Shown: positions 42,120 to 51,598 of the stretch, piece after piece
Numbering within the stretch: position 1 is the first letter of the stretch
Layout of the letters: each line of letters starts with the position of its first letter
Translations under genes and position numbers: made by a program
NCBI GenBank assembly: GCA_937901895.1
Contig: CALGTD010000161.1
Coordinates: 1 to 59,426 of the forward strand
Direction: 5' to 3'
Origin: an uncultured Spartobacteria bacterium
GTDB lineage: Bacteria > Verrucomicrobiota > Verrucomicrobiia > Chthoniobacterales > JAATET01
Length of the DNA: 59,426 bases
Notes under the pieces: generated by a model
What the model was told of the DNA's origin: nothing
The model's input: only the letters and a program-made list of their open reading frames with translations
Database searches by the model: none

Positions 42120-43435
42120 TGAATCCGCTCATCAGCTTTGAAACCGGCGTTCGCGAGATTCTCTCGCACAAATTCCGCAGCTTTCTCTCGATGCTGGGAA
42201 TCATGCTCGGCGTGAGCAGTCTCGTAGCGACGCTCGCGCTCACGAGCGGCATCGAGCGGGGGACGCGGCAGTTCATGGAGCAGATGGGCGGCCTTGAGAT
42301 GGTCCGGATCATCGACAAGGACATCTCCTCCGAGATGCTCGATTTCTGGAATCTTTCACCGGGTCGCACATTGCAGGACGCCTACGCAATTCAGGAATCC
42401 GTTCCGCTCGTGGCCTACGTTGCACCGGAGTTTGATGAAGGCATGCCCGTGTCGGCGGGGGACCGGACGATGCGCGTCCGTGTGCGTGGTGTCTGGCCGG
42501 AATACGTTGCCGCGACGGACAGCAAGATCGCCTTTGGCCGGGCGATTGCGGATCTCGATGTGCAGAGGGCCACGCGCGCCGCGGCGATCGGCTCCTCCGT
42601 CGCCGCCACGCTGTGGCCCGGAGTGCCGCCGGAAAAGGTGCTCGGACAGACGATCTTTTTGAAGCAGGTCCCCTTCGAGGTTGTTGGCATCTTCGAACTA
42701 TACGAACGCGAAAGCGACCGAAAGGCGCGGGAACGCGAGAGGAGCGCCAGCCGCGCGCCGAACACGACGCAGCGCCGGTGGGATCCGTTTCGGTGGAAGA
42801 ACGAGGCGGTCATCATTCCGCTGTCCACAATGTTCTATGAGTTTCAGTCCGGCCTGTTCCCGGACGACTCGCTCGAGACGGTGCGGCTTCGCGACTTCAC
42901 GGTGCGCGTCTCGAATCTGGATCTCTTTCGTGAGGCGCTCGGGCAGATGAAGGCGACGCTCATGGCGACGCATCGAGGGGTGGATGACTTCGAATTCGAG
43001 ACTCGGGAGGATTGGTTCGACAACATGAACGCAAGCATCCGCGCGACGCGCACCAGCGGCGGGCTGATTGCGGCGATCAGTCTCGTGGTCGGGGGAATCG
43101 GCATCGCGAACATCATGCTCGCGAGCATTACCGAGCGGGTTCGTGAGATCGGCATCCGGCTGGCCGTGGGAGCGAAAGCCCGCGACATCTTTTTGCAGAT
43201 CATCATCGAGAGCGTGAGCATCGCAATTCTCGGCGGCATCCTCGGAGTGCTCGCCGGGCTTGGACTGATCGCCCTGCTGAACGTCGTGGCTCCGAGCGAC
43301 AATACACCGTTTGTGACGGTGGGAAGCATCCTGCTCAGCGTCGCTTTTGCCGCGCTCGCCGGCGTCATTTCCGGAATCTATCCCGCGTTCAAGGCCTCGC
43401 GCCTGGATCCGATCCAGGCGCTGCGCTACGAGTGA
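42119..43435 (+). CDS. MacB-type ABC transporter permease (FtsX-like)
   Basis: 438 residues. One N-terminal span (about 20-40; FRSFLSMLGIMLGVSSLVATLAL in part), a large periplasmic domain of about 240 residues, and three C-terminal spans (FtsX domain, about 315-432) with IGIANIMLASITERVREIGIRLAVGAK in parts and the closing FKASRLDPIQALRYE. Works with the ATPase and adaptor to export a substrate such as a toxin, peptide or lipid-linked molecule. The periplasmic domain has an unusual Arg/Lys-rich stretch around 200-225. Confidence 0.9.
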   Translation: MNPLISFETGVREILSHKFRSFLSMLGIMLGVSSLVATLALTSGIERGTRQFMEQMGGLEMVRIIDKDISSEMLDFWNLSPGRTLQDAYAIQESVPLVAYVAPEFDEGMPVSAGDRTMRVRVRGVWPEYVAATDSKIAFGRAIADLDVQRATRAAAIGSSVAATLWPGVPPEKVLGQTIFLKQVPFEVVGIFELYERESDRKARERERSASRAPNTTQRRWDPFRWKNEAVIIPLSTMFYEFQSGLFPDDSLETVRLRDFTVRVSNLDLFREALGQMKATLMATHRGVDDFEFETREDWFDNMNASIRATRTSGGLIAAISLVVGGIGIANIMLASITERVREIGIRLAVGAKARDIFLQIIIESVSIAILGGILGVLAGLGLIALLNVVAPSDNTPFVTVGSILLSVAFAALAGVISGIYPAFKASRLDPIQALRYE

Positions 43436-43501
43436 CACATCGGTGTCCGGGGCTCCTCCCGCCACCGACCCGGATTTCGCCGACGTCCGGGCATTGCGAG
43501 G

Positions 43502-45028
43502 CTATTCGAGCCGGATGCGGTTTCGTTCGAGAGTGGTGCCGGTGGCGCGGGCGTATTCCGCGATGGCGGTGAGGTGGTCGGTGAGGGCCTGGATCTCCGC
43601 AGTTTCGGCCTGGGCGAGGTTCCGCTGGAATTGCAGAACCTCGAAGGTCGTGGCTGTGCCGGCGGCGAGACGGGCCTGTCCGGCTTCGAGGGTCTCCTGT
43701 GCGAAGATGCGCGCGGCGCGCGTGGCCTCGATGCGTTTGCGGGCCGTTTCCACCTGCCCGGCGGCATTGTCGATCTCGACGTAGATCGCCTGCTCGAGCT
43801 GCTTGAGGGCAACGATCGACCGGGCCACTTCGAGTTTGGAAATCTCGAGATTCCCGGTGGCGGTGCGATTCGGGATTGGCATGCTGAAGTTCGCGCCGAT
43901 CGCTGCGTCGAAACTACTCGGGACCTTCAACTCCGACACGCTTCCGCCGAGGGATGTGTCGAGCCCATTGAGTCCGAGGCTGGCGATGAGGTCGAGCTGG
44001 GGAAGTGCCTGGTTGCGCGTGAAGACGACGTTGATGTTCCGCTTTTGGATCTCGAGCAGCGCCTGCTGGAAATCGGGACGGAGTTGGAACGCGCGTTTGA
44101 TGTCGGCATCCTTGTCGATCTTCACATCGAGGTCGAACGGCGGCGGAGCGATCGCCACCTCACGATCGAGGATCGTGCTGATGTCGTCCGTGACGAGCTG
44201 CTTGAGGAAGTTTTCGGTGTCCTTTACGACGCGCTCGGCGACGAGGACGAGTTCCTCCCGGGAGGCGACATCGGCCTGGGCCTGGATGACATCGAGCGGT
44301 GACATCACGCCGATCTCGGCGCGCCGCTGATTGTCGCGGAGCGTCTGTGCGGCGAGATCGCGCGACCGTCGCTCGACCTTGAGGTTCTCGATCGCGAAGT
44401 AGAGCGCGTTGTAGACGGAGACGGTGTCGGTCACCACGTCGATGATCCGCTGGCGCAGCGTCCATGCGGAAATCGACTGGTCCGCGCGCGCGATGCGAAT
44501 CTGCGCGAGATTGACGTCGGTTCCGAAGTTGCGAAGCAACGGCTGAACTATCGACGCTCCGATAAATGTCTGGAAGCGTTCGTTGATGCGGCTGTTGGAA
44601 TCGGTGTTGCGAGTGATGGAGCCCCCCAGGTCGTAGGCGAGGCCCCACGGCGTGAGGCCTGAAATTGTGGCATCGCCCATCATTCCGCTCGACCGTGCGA
44701 ACCGGTCGGAATCCGGACTGTCCGGTGCGGCGGACTCGAATGTCGGATCCAGCGAGCGGAGGTCGCGGCGGTTCTCGTCGTAGGTGTAGGAAAGATCGAG
44801 TTTCGGATCGAACCGGCCCGACTCGCTGAGCTGTCGCGCCTTCGCGATGCGTGGATTGAATTCCTCGACCTTGATCTGGAAGTTCTTTGCCAGCGCCTGC
44901 TCGATGGCGCTCCGATAGGTCAGGTTGAGCGGCCCGGCTTCTGCGGCAAGACCGGTTGCGCAGATTGCCGCTGCGACCAGACAGCGGAGAATGCCGGAGG
45001 GTGGGGACGATGGGGACAAGACGCGCAT
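43502..45028 (-). CDS. TolC-family outer-membrane efflux protein
   Basis: 508 residues. Signal peptide about 1-31. Two OEP-type repeats of long helices and strands: SAIEQALAKNFQIKVEEFNPRIAKARQL and LEIQKRNINVVFTRNQALPQLDL in parts. The second repeat begins near 330. TolC forms an outer-membrane channel that docks to MacA. It is convergent with the MacAB operon and 66 bp from its end, so it is the likely partner though transcribed separately. Confidence 0.9.
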   Translation of the reverse strand: MRVLSPSSPPSGILRCLVAAAICATGLAAEAGPLNLTYRSAIEQALAKNFQIKVEEFNPRIAKARQLSESGRFDPKLDLSYTYDENRRDLRSLDPTFESAAPDSPDSDRFARSSGMMGDATISGLTPWGLAYDLGGSITRNTDSNSRINERFQTFIGASIVQPLLRNFGTDVNLAQIRIARADQSISAWTLRQRIIDVVTDTVSVYNALYFAIENLKVERRSRDLAAQTLRDNQRRAEIGVMSPLDVIQAQADVASREELVLVAERVVKDTENFLKQLVTDDISTILDREVAIAPPPFDLDVKIDKDADIKRAFQLRPDFQQALLEIQKRNINVVFTRNQALPQLDLIASLGLNGLDTSLGGSVSELKVPSSFDAAIGANFSMPIPNRTATGNLEISKLEVARSIVALKQLEQAIYVEIDNAAGQVETARKRIEATRAARIFAQETLEAGQARLAAGTATTFEVLQFQRNLAQAETAEIQALTDHLTAIAEYARATGTTLERNRIRLE

Positions 45029-45105
45029 CCGTGGTGGAATCCGTCATTGGAGCACGCTCCGGCGAATTGTAAATCCCCGGCCTGCCGGGCGGGGTGGTTT
45101 GGTGA

Positions 45106-46395
45106 TCAGCACACGTCGTCGATCGCCCGGCGAATCGCGTCGACGGCCATGCGGAGCTGGTCGGCGGTCGTGCACAGCGGCGGCATGAGGACGATCGTGT
45201 CGAGGATCGGGCGGGTAAGGAGGCCGTATGCGCGGGCGGCCTCGCAGACGCGGGCTCCGCGCAATTCCGCCCACGGGTAGGGCGTCGTTTTGTCGGCGCC
45301 GATCTCGATGCCGGCGATGAAGCCGCATTGGCGGACGGCTCTCACGTGAGGATGTTCTGCGAGTCCGGCGAGCAGCGACTCGAGAAGCGCGATCTTTGGC
45401 TTCAGATTTTCGAGGACATTCTCCTCCTCGAAGATGTCGAGACTCGCCAGGGCGGCGGCGCAGCCGAGCGGATTTCCGGTGTAGCTGTGGCCGTAGTAGA
45501 ACGTCTTCAACTCGTCGATGCGGCCGAGAAATTTCTCGAAGATCCGGTTCGTGGTGAGTGTGGCGGCGAGCGGCAGATAGCCGCCGGTGAGTCCCTTCGC
45601 AAGGCAGAGGAAATCGGGGAACACGCGTTCCTGTTCGCAGGCGAACATCGTGCCCGTTCGGCCGAATCCGGTGAGCACCTCGTCGAGGATGAGGTGGATG
45701 CCATTCAGGTCGCACCATGCGCTGAGTTCGCGAAGCATGCCCGGGGGCCACAGGCGAATGCCGGCCGCGCCCTGGACGAGCGGCTCGATGATGACGGCGG
45801 CGATCGTTTCCGGCGAAGACACGGATGGCAGCTCGTCGACGGAGGCGATCCGCTCGACGGGAAAGTGCATGCGCTCGAATCGACCATGGAACCCGGCGAT
45901 GCCGCCCACGCTGGATGCCCCGGCGGTGTCGCCGTGGTAGGCGCGATCGAAGGCGAGGAAGCGGTTGCGTTCGGGGCGGCCGGAGAGCTGCCAGTATTGC
46001 ACCGACATTTTCAGTGCGGCCTCGATCGCGGTGGATCCGTCGTCGGAGAAAAACACGCGGTCGAGCGTGCCTCGACGAAAATGACCACAGAGCCGTTGTG
46101 CGAGCTGTGCTGCCGGGGCGTTCGTGCTGCCGAGAAAGGAAACGTGTGCGACGCGGTCGAGTTGTTCGCGGATGGCGGCGTTGATTTTCGGGTGGTTGTG
46201 GCCGTGGATGTTCGTCCAGATCGACGAGTTGCCATCGAGGTATTCGCGGCCCCTGCTGTCGCGCAGGATTGCTTCGTGACCCTCGACCAGGACAAGCGGC
46301 TCATGCGCGGGATCGCACCACGCCTGCATCTGCGTGAACGGGTGCCAGATGTGCTGCTTGTCTGCGGCGACGAGCGCGTCGGTGTCGTAGGGCAT
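45106..46395 (-). CDS. bioA: Adenosylmethionine-8-amino-7-oxononanoate aminotransferase
   Basis: 429 residues from the ATG at 46395; the frame runs 51 codons further without family sequence. Class III PLP aminotransferase: HIWHPFTQM and GNSSIWTNIHGHNHP at the N-terminus are the BioA signature, then FFSDDGSTAIEAALKM, FDRAYHGDTAGA, DEVLTGFGRTG (238-248) and the PLP lysine in CLAKGLTGG (Lys267). It uses SAM as amino donor in biotin synthesis. No other bio gene is in the window. Confidence 0.92.
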   Translation of the reverse strand: MPYDTDALVAADKQHIWHPFTQMQAWCDPAHEPLVLVEGHEAILRDSRGREYLDGNSSIWTNIHGHNHPKINAAIREQLDRVAHVSFLGSTNAPAAQLAQRLCGHFRRGTLDRVFFSDDGSTAIEAALKMSVQYWQLSGRPERNRFLAFDRAYHGDTAGASSVGGIAGFHGRFERMHFPVERIASVDELPSVSSPETIAAVIIEPLVQGAAGIRLWPPGMLRELSAWCDLNGIHLILDEVLTGFGRTGTMFACEQERVFPDFLCLAKGLTGGYLPLAATLTTNRIFEKFLGRIDELKTFYYGHSYTGNPLGCAAALASLDIFEEENVLENLKPKIALLESLLAGLAEHPHVRAVRQCGFIAGIEIGADKTTPYPWAELRGARVCEAARAYGLLTRPILDTIVLMPPLCTTADQLRMAVDAIRRAIDDVC

Positions 46396-46616
46396 GAGGA
46401 AATCTTGAACACGGGAACCAAGGAAAGGGAGAAGGAACCTCGAACTTGCGTGATCCGTGCCTGCCTGGAAGACGCGCGGACGGGGGAGATTGTTCTGCAT
46501 TTGTGCCGCGGACGAATGATCGGAGCCTGGGATTTCCTCCCGGCTCAAGAATGCGAAACGATTCCGGCACGTTCGTCCGGTCGTGTTGCGGCCCGGATAC
46601 TGCTTCCCCTGCCGAG

Positions 46617-47759
46617 ATGTTTTGGATTGCCAACCTCAAGGGAGTTTTCTTTTCCGACTGGCGCCTCCCGGGGATGGCCCTGGCTGTTTTCCTCGCCCTG
46701 TCGTCCGTCGGGTCGGGTGCGGTCGATGTTGCGGACGCGGCGACGCATGTCGGGGAAACGGTGACCGTTCGTGGCGAGGTGGCGCAGATATCGACGATTG
46801 AATCGGGGATGGTGTTCCTGAATTTCGGCGCGCCACATCCGAAGTCGATCTTTACGGTCGTGGCCCGACCCGGATTTGAGGGAATCGACGATTGGTCGAT
46901 TTTCGAGGGGAAGGAGGTGGAGGTGACCGGGACGGTCGAACTCCACAAGGAGAAGCCGCAGATTGTTTTGCGGAGTGCCTCCGAAATTCGGATCGCTGAG
47001 GAGGGATCGTCATCGGCATCCGCGGATGGCGGACGCTCCCTCCCGGAGAGCCCGGGGGAATTTCAGGTGCAGCTGACTCCGGAGGAACAACGACTGGCGG
47101 GGACCTCACCGGGCGGCGTCTTGCCTACGGAAGCCACGATGGCGCTGATGTTGCCCCGGAACTTCGATCCCTCGAAGCGCCACAAGGTGCTGGTTGTCTT
47201 TCCCACGGATGACAATGGAGGTGCCCATGTGAAGGCACTGCCACGCTTTGGGCAAATCGCGAACGAAGCGGGTTGGGTGGCGATGGCGGCCAACGGGCCG
47301 GTGCTGGAGAAGAATCTGACTCCGCAGTGGAATGCCGCGATGGTCCTCGCCGGACTGCGCGAACTCGAAAGTAGGTATCCAGGTGCGAAGGAATGGGAAT
47401 TTTACACGGGCGGGAACTCCGGAGGGGCGGCGCGGGCCTCCATGATGACTGCGCCGATGATCGCCGGTGGCTATGCGGTGAACGGCGTGTTCATGGGAGG
47501 CGCCGGGGGCGAGCGATTTTCGACGGGTGCCGGGCTTTTTCCGAGATCGCGGACCGGCATTCGGAAGCTCGCGGTATTTCTCTCGCACGGCTCGGAAGAT
47601 CATCTCGTTTCGGTGGCGCAGTCGGAGGCGAACGCGAATGCCATCAAAGCGCTGGGAATCCGGAACGTGAGGCAGGACCGCTACGAGGGCGGGCACGGAA
47701 TGAACGACGACAGCCTGCGCAAGGCGCTGGAGTGGTTCGACGGGAAGCCGGTGCCGTGA
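46617..47759 (+). CDS. Secreted alpha/beta hydrolase with N-terminal OB-like domain
   Basis: 380 residues from the ATG at 46617; upstream ATGs exist at 46446 and 46551 but this one begins a signal peptide (about 1-43). Residues 44-125 look like an OB-fold (THVGETVTVRGEVAQIST; FEGKEVEVTGTVELH). Residues about 150-380 are an alpha/beta hydrolase: nucleophile motif GGNSGG (Ser268), acidic residue near SHGSEDHLV (Asp328) and catalytic His360 (YEGGHGMN). Likely a secreted esterase or peptidase of the poly(3HB) depolymerase/phospholipase type. Divergent to bioA. Confidence 0.75.
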   Translation: MFWIANLKGVFFSDWRLPGMALAVFLALSSVGSGAVDVADAATHVGETVTVRGEVAQISTIESGMVFLNFGAPHPKSIFTVVARPGFEGIDDWSIFEGKEVEVTGTVELHKEKPQIVLRSASEIRIAEEGSSSASADGGRSLPESPGEFQVQLTPEEQRLAGTSPGGVLPTEATMALMLPRNFDPSKRHKVLVVFPTDDNGGAHVKALPRFGQIANEAGWVAMAANGPVLEKNLTPQWNAAMVLAGLRELESRYPGAKEWEFYTGGNSGGAARASMMTAPMIAGGYAVNGVFMGGAGGERFSTGAGLFPRSRTGIRKLAVFLSHGSEDHLVSVAQSEANANAIKALGIRNVRQDRYEGGHGMNDDSLRKALEWFDGKPVP

Positions 47760-47763
47760 GCGG

Positions 47764-48807
47764 GTGACTTCCGACGCTCCGAGACGTGATTCGCTGTTCG
47801 GAAAAAGGATTTCGGCAAACGGGGAAGCTGGTAGCGTGCGGCACGTGAATCCCCTGGCGAAGATTTTCGTCTACGTGTGCGCGGTCGTTCTGATCGCGGC
47901 CCTTCTTGCGCCGCCGGTTTACTGGATCGCCCAGGCGTTGGGGGAACGGGATGTCCTGCCTGCGCTGGCCGCGTTCCCGTTTTTCCGGTTCTTCAGTCGC
48001 ATCGCGCAGATCACGGCGCTTGTCCTGCTCTGGCCGCTGATTCGATCGCTACGAATCGGCGGGATGCGCGAGCTGGGAATCGAGCGGAATCCAAACTTTC
48101 GCCGTGATCTGCTGGCGGGTCTGGGGCTCGCGCTGCTCGGCATGGGCGCCAGCTCGGTGATGGCGCTGCTGCCGCTCGTTGCGCTGGCGATCGGATATTT
48201 TGCATTCGAGATCTACAAGCCACGGGACGAGTGGAAGGTGTTTGGATTTCTCCGCGTCATCGGGACTGCCGCGGTCGTTGGCACGGTGGAGGAGTTTCTG
48301 TTTCGGGGGGTGTTGCTCGGGCTGGCGATCCGATACATCGGGCGTCTCCCGGGACTTCTGGTGATCTCGTTCGTGTTCTCGATCGTCCATTTCATCAAGC
48401 CCCGCGGTATGATCGAGGATGTGCACTGGTGGAGCGGGTTCGAGCTGCTCGGCACGGCGTTTGCCAGCCCGGACGGGCCAGGGGTCCTGCTCGCGGGGGC
48501 GACTGCCCTTTTCGTGATCGGCTGGATCCTGGGAGCGGTCACGATGCGGACGCGCTCGCTGGCCCTGGCGATTGGACTGCATGCAGGGTGGGTGCTGGGG
48601 CAGCAAACGATCAATCTGCTCGGGAAATACCGCGTGAAGCCGCCGGATGCGCTGCTGCCGTGGGTGGGCCCCAATGTTGTGAGTGGAATGGTGCCGACGG
48701 GAGTCGTGCCAATGACGGCATTGCTTGTGACCGGCGCGCTGGTCTGGTGGTATCTCGCGTGTGGACGCACTGCGCCTGCTCCGACCGCCGATCGAAGCGC
48801 TGGCTGA
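47764..48807 (+). CDS. CPBP-family intramembrane protease (second copy)
   Basis: 347 residues from the GTG at 47764; a GTG at 47845 is equally plausible and would start just before the first span. About eight membrane spans. Catalytic motifs: EExxxR in TVEEFLFRGVLLG and FxxxH in FSIVHFIK; a later His lies in LAIGLHAGWV. Starts 4 bp after the hydrolase stop and overlaps comF by 47 bp. Substrate unknown; possibly surface protein maturation. Confidence 0.85.
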   Translation: MTSDAPRRDSLFGKRISANGEAGSVRHVNPLAKIFVYVCAVVLIAALLAPPVYWIAQALGERDVLPALAAFPFFRFFSRIAQITALVLLWPLIRSLRIGGMRELGIERNPNFRRDLLAGLGLALLGMGASSVMALLPLVALAIGYFAFEIYKPRDEWKVFGFLRVIGTAAVVGTVEEFLFRGVLLGLAIRYIGRLPGLLVISFVFSIVHFIKPRGMIEDVHWWSGFELLGTAFASPDGPGVLLAGATALFVIGWILGAVTMRTRSLALAIGLHAGWVLGQQTINLLGKYRVKPPDALLPWVGPNVVSGMVPTGVVPMTALLVTGALVWWYLACGRTAPAPTADRSAG

Positions 48808-49489
48808 CCTCCTGTATCCGCCGCATTGCGTGAATTGCGGCGTGCGGCAGGCTCCCGACGTCTGGCTGTGCGGCCGCTGCTCGAAGGATCTGCCCCGAAT
48901 TCGCGGCCCTCGCTGCGAAGTGTGCTGCCGTCCGTTCGACGGCATGCTGGATGCGTTCGTCTGTCCGAACTGCCAGGGCCACGCGCTGCATCTCGACTTT
49001 GCGATCGCGCCGATGCGGTGCGCCGGAGTCGTCCGGGAATTGATTCACCGGTTCAAATACGGCCGGGAGTTTCACCTGCGGCGCGTGCTTGGGGAGTGGC
49101 TCTGCGAGGCTCTGGATGACCGCCGTATTGCGGACATGGAGGCATTCGCCCTGGTTCCGGTGCCGCTTCATCCGGCGCGACGCCGCGAGAGGCAGTTCAA
49201 TCAGTCGGAGGCGCTGGCGGAATGGGCTTCTCGCCGGAGAAAGGTCCCGCTGGCCACGCCCCTGAAGCGAATCCGCCATACGGTGACGCAGACGCAGTTC
49301 GACCGGAAGAGCCGGATGCGGAACTTGCGCGGGGCATTCGCTTTGCGCCACAATGCCCGGGTGAAAGATCAATCCTTCCTGCTGGTCGACGACGTGCTCA
49401 CGACCGGCTCGACGCTGGACGAGTGCGCACGGGTCCTGCTCGAGGGCGGCGCACGGAGCGTGCGCGCCATCATTGTTGCGCGAGGATAA
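48761..49489 (+). CDS. ComF-family phosphoribosyltransferase-like protein
   Basis: 242 residues from a GTG at 48761. Two N-terminal zinc-binding pairs: Cys23/Cys26, Cys37/Cys40, and Cys52/Cys55 with Cys68/Cys71. Then a PRTase fold with LVPVPLHPARRRERQFNQSE, TQTQFDRKSRMRNLRGAF and the PRPP-binding motif LLVDDVLTTGSTLDEC. In other bacteria ComF/GntX proteins act in DNA uptake or utilisation; the enzymatic activity is unproven. Overlaps the CPBP gene and ends 3 bp before accD. Confidence 0.92.
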   Translation: MDALRLLRPPIEALADLLYPPHCVNCGVRQAPDVWLCGRCSKDLPRIRGPRCEVCCRPFDGMLDAFVCPNCQGHALHLDFAIAPMRCAGVVRELIHRFKYGREFHLRRVLGEWLCEALDDRRIADMEAFALVPVPLHPARRRERQFNQSEALAEWASRRRKVPLATPLKRIRHTVTQTQFDRKSRMRNLRGAFALRHNARVKDQSFLLVDDVLTTGSTLDECARVLLEGGARSVRAIIVARG

Positions 49490-49492
49490 CTC

Positions 49493-50341
49493 ATGGCCAT
49501 TTTTCGCAAACCCGTTCTCAAGGCGCTCACCGGCAGGAGTCGCGAAATGCCCGAAGGGCTCTGGACCAAGTGCCCTTCGTGCGGCGAGGTCATTCACAAC
49601 CTCGCCCTCGATGAAAACCTCCGCGTCTGCCCGAAGTGCGACCACCATTTTCCGCTCGGCTCGAAGGAGCGCATCGCCTCGCTCGTGGATGACGGGACAT
49701 TCGAGGAAACCGACGCGGATCTCGTCTCCGTCGACACGCTGAAGTTCAAGGGCGTCGCGACCTACGAGGACCGGTTGAAGAGCTACCGTGCGAAGACGGG
49801 ACTCAAGGATGCGGTGATCACCGGAACCGCAAAGATCGGCGGGCGCCCGGTGTCGCTCGCGGTGATGGATTTTACTTTCCTCGCCGCAACGATGGGCTCC
49901 GTGGTAGGCGAGAAGATCACACGCGCGATCGAACTCGCAACGAAGAAGAAGATGCCGGTCATCATTGTCTGCGCCTCCGGTGGGGCGCGGATGTATGAGG
50001 GCATGCTCAGCCTCATGCAGATGGCGAAGACCAGCGGTGCGCTGGCGCGTCACGCCGATGCGAAACTTCCCTACATCACCGTGCTCACCAATCCCACCAC
50101 CGCCGGAGTCATGGCGAGCTATGCCTCCCTCGGCGATGTGATCCTCGCGGAGCCGAAGAGCATGATCGGCTTTGCCGGTCCGCGTGTGATCAAGGAGACG
50201 ACGCACCAGGAGCTGCCTCCCGGATTTCAGACCGCCGAGTTTCTCGAGAAGCACGGGCTGGTGGACCATATCGTCCATCGAGCGAAGCTGCGCAGCCTGC
50301 TCGTGCAGTTGCTCGGCTACCTTTCGCCCGGGAAAAAATGA
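49493..50341 (+). CDS. accD: Acetyl-CoA carboxylase carboxyltransferase beta subunit
   Basis: 282 residues, usual length. N-terminal zinc ribbon with Cys27, Cys30, Cys46 and Cys49, then the carboxyltransferase core (MDFTFLAATMGSVVGEKITRA, ASGGARMYEGMLSLMQMAKT, GVMASYASLGDVILAEPKSMIGFAGPRV in parts). Makes malonyl-CoA with AccA and biotin-carrier subunits. It overlaps folC by 4 bp (ATGA), the common accD-folC arrangement. Confidence 0.97.
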   Translation: MAIFRKPVLKALTGRSREMPEGLWTKCPSCGEVIHNLALDENLRVCPKCDHHFPLGSKERIASLVDDGTFEETDADLVSVDTLKFKGVATYEDRLKSYRAKTGLKDAVITGTAKIGGRPVSLAVMDFTFLAATMGSVVGEKITRAIELATKKKMPVIIVCASGGARMYEGMLSLMQMAKTSGALARHADAKLPYITVLTNPTTAGVMASYASLGDVILAEPKSMIGFAGPRVIKETTHQELPPGFQTAEFLEKHGLVDHIVHRAKLRSLLVQLLGYLSPGKK

Positions 50342-51546
50342 ATCCCTCCGAAGCGCTGGAGTGGCTGTATTCCACCCAGCTGTTCGGCATCAAGCTCGGG
50401 CTCGAAAACACGCGCCGGCTTCTCGCCGCGGTCGGTCATCCGGAGGAGCAATGCCGGTTCCTGCACGTCGCGGGAACCAATGGCAAGGGATCGGTCTGCG
50501 CGATGCTCGACTCCATTCTCCGGGCGGCAGGACATCGCACCGGCCTCTACACGTCGCCGCACCTCGTCGATTTTCGAGAGCGGATTCGCGTGAATGGCGT
50601 GGAAATTCCCGAGTCTGCCATGGCGCGGATTCTCACGCAGCTTCGCGATTGCACGAGCGAGTGGTCGCACGCGCCGACGTTCTTCGAACTGGCGACGGTG
50701 CTTGCGCTGCGGCATTTCGCGGATGAAGGCGCGGAGTTCGTCGTGCTCGAAACGGGCATGGGCGGCCGTCTCGACGCAACCAACGCGGTAACGCCGATCG
50801 TTTCCGTGCTGACGCCGATCGCGATGGATCATTCCCAATGGCTCGGAGGCACGCTCGAGGCCATCGCTGCGGAGAAGGCGGGGATTCTGAAATCGGGTGT
50901 GCCTGCGGTAAGCGCGAGGCAGGAAGCGGAGGTATCCGCTGTGATCGAGGATCGCGCCGCGCAGATTGGTGCCCCCTTGCAGATCGTCGATGCACCCATT
51001 CCTGAGGACTGGTCCGTCAGACTCGCGGGATCGCATCAGCGCGCGAATGCAGCACTCGCCGTGGCGACGATTCGGGCGGCGAAGATTGATGTTCCTGTTT
51101 CAGCAATGGAGCATGGACTCGCGCGCGTGGAATGGGCCGGGAGATTTCAACGTGTGGGAAACTTCGTGCTCGATGGAGGACACAATCCGCACGCTGCCGA
51201 GCGGCTCGTCGCCACGTGGCGCGAGGTGTTTGGTGATCAAAAAGCAACGGTGATCTTTGGTGCGCTCGAGGACAAAGACTACGCGACAATGCTGCGGCTG
51301 CTCGGCGCGATCGCGAAAGAGATCTGGGTCGTGCCCGTGAAAAGCATGCGCTCCACCGAAGTTTCCGCGATCGAACGCGCATCTCCGGTGGAGACGCGGG
51401 CATTTCCGGACCTCCGCGATGCATTGGCGGAAGCCGGAGCCCTCGACGAACCATTGCTGATCACTGGATCGTTATTCCTCGTAGGCGAGGCGCTGGAAAT
51501 CCTCCGTCCGGACGACTTTATTCCGGGAGGACGAAGCTCCTACTGA
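50338..51546 (+). CDS. folC: Bifunctional folylpolyglutamate synthase/dihydrofolate synthase
   Basis: 402 residues. Mur-ligase-type: LHVAGTNGKGSVCAMLDSIL (P-loop), TSPHLVDFRERIRVNG, TGMGGRLDATN, DHSQWLGGTLEAIAAEKAGI and the C-terminal LDGGHNPHAAERLV and IFGALEDKDYATML. Adds glutamate to dihydropteroate and to tetrahydrofolates. Coupled to accD by the ATGA overlap. Convergent with rpe, 52 bp apart. Confidence 0.95.
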   Translation: MNPSEALEWLYSTQLFGIKLGLENTRRLLAAVGHPEEQCRFLHVAGTNGKGSVCAMLDSILRAAGHRTGLYTSPHLVDFRERIRVNGVEIPESAMARILTQLRDCTSEWSHAPTFFELATVLALRHFADEGAEFVVLETGMGGRLDATNAVTPIVSVLTPIAMDHSQWLGGTLEAIAAEKAGILKSGVPAVSARQEAEVSAVIEDRAAQIGAPLQIVDAPIPEDWSVRLAGSHQRANAALAVATIRAAKIDVPVSAMEHGLARVEWAGRFQRVGNFVLDGGHNPHAAERLVATWREVFGDQKATVIFGALEDKDYATMLRLLGAIAKEIWVVPVKSMRSTEVSAIERASPVETRAFPDLRDALAEAGALDEPLLITGSLFLVGEALEILRPDDFIPGGRSSY

Positions 51547-51598
51547 GCCCACGGTTCGGCGGAAGTCTGACCTTTCAGGAGTGTCGCGGGGTCCGAAC

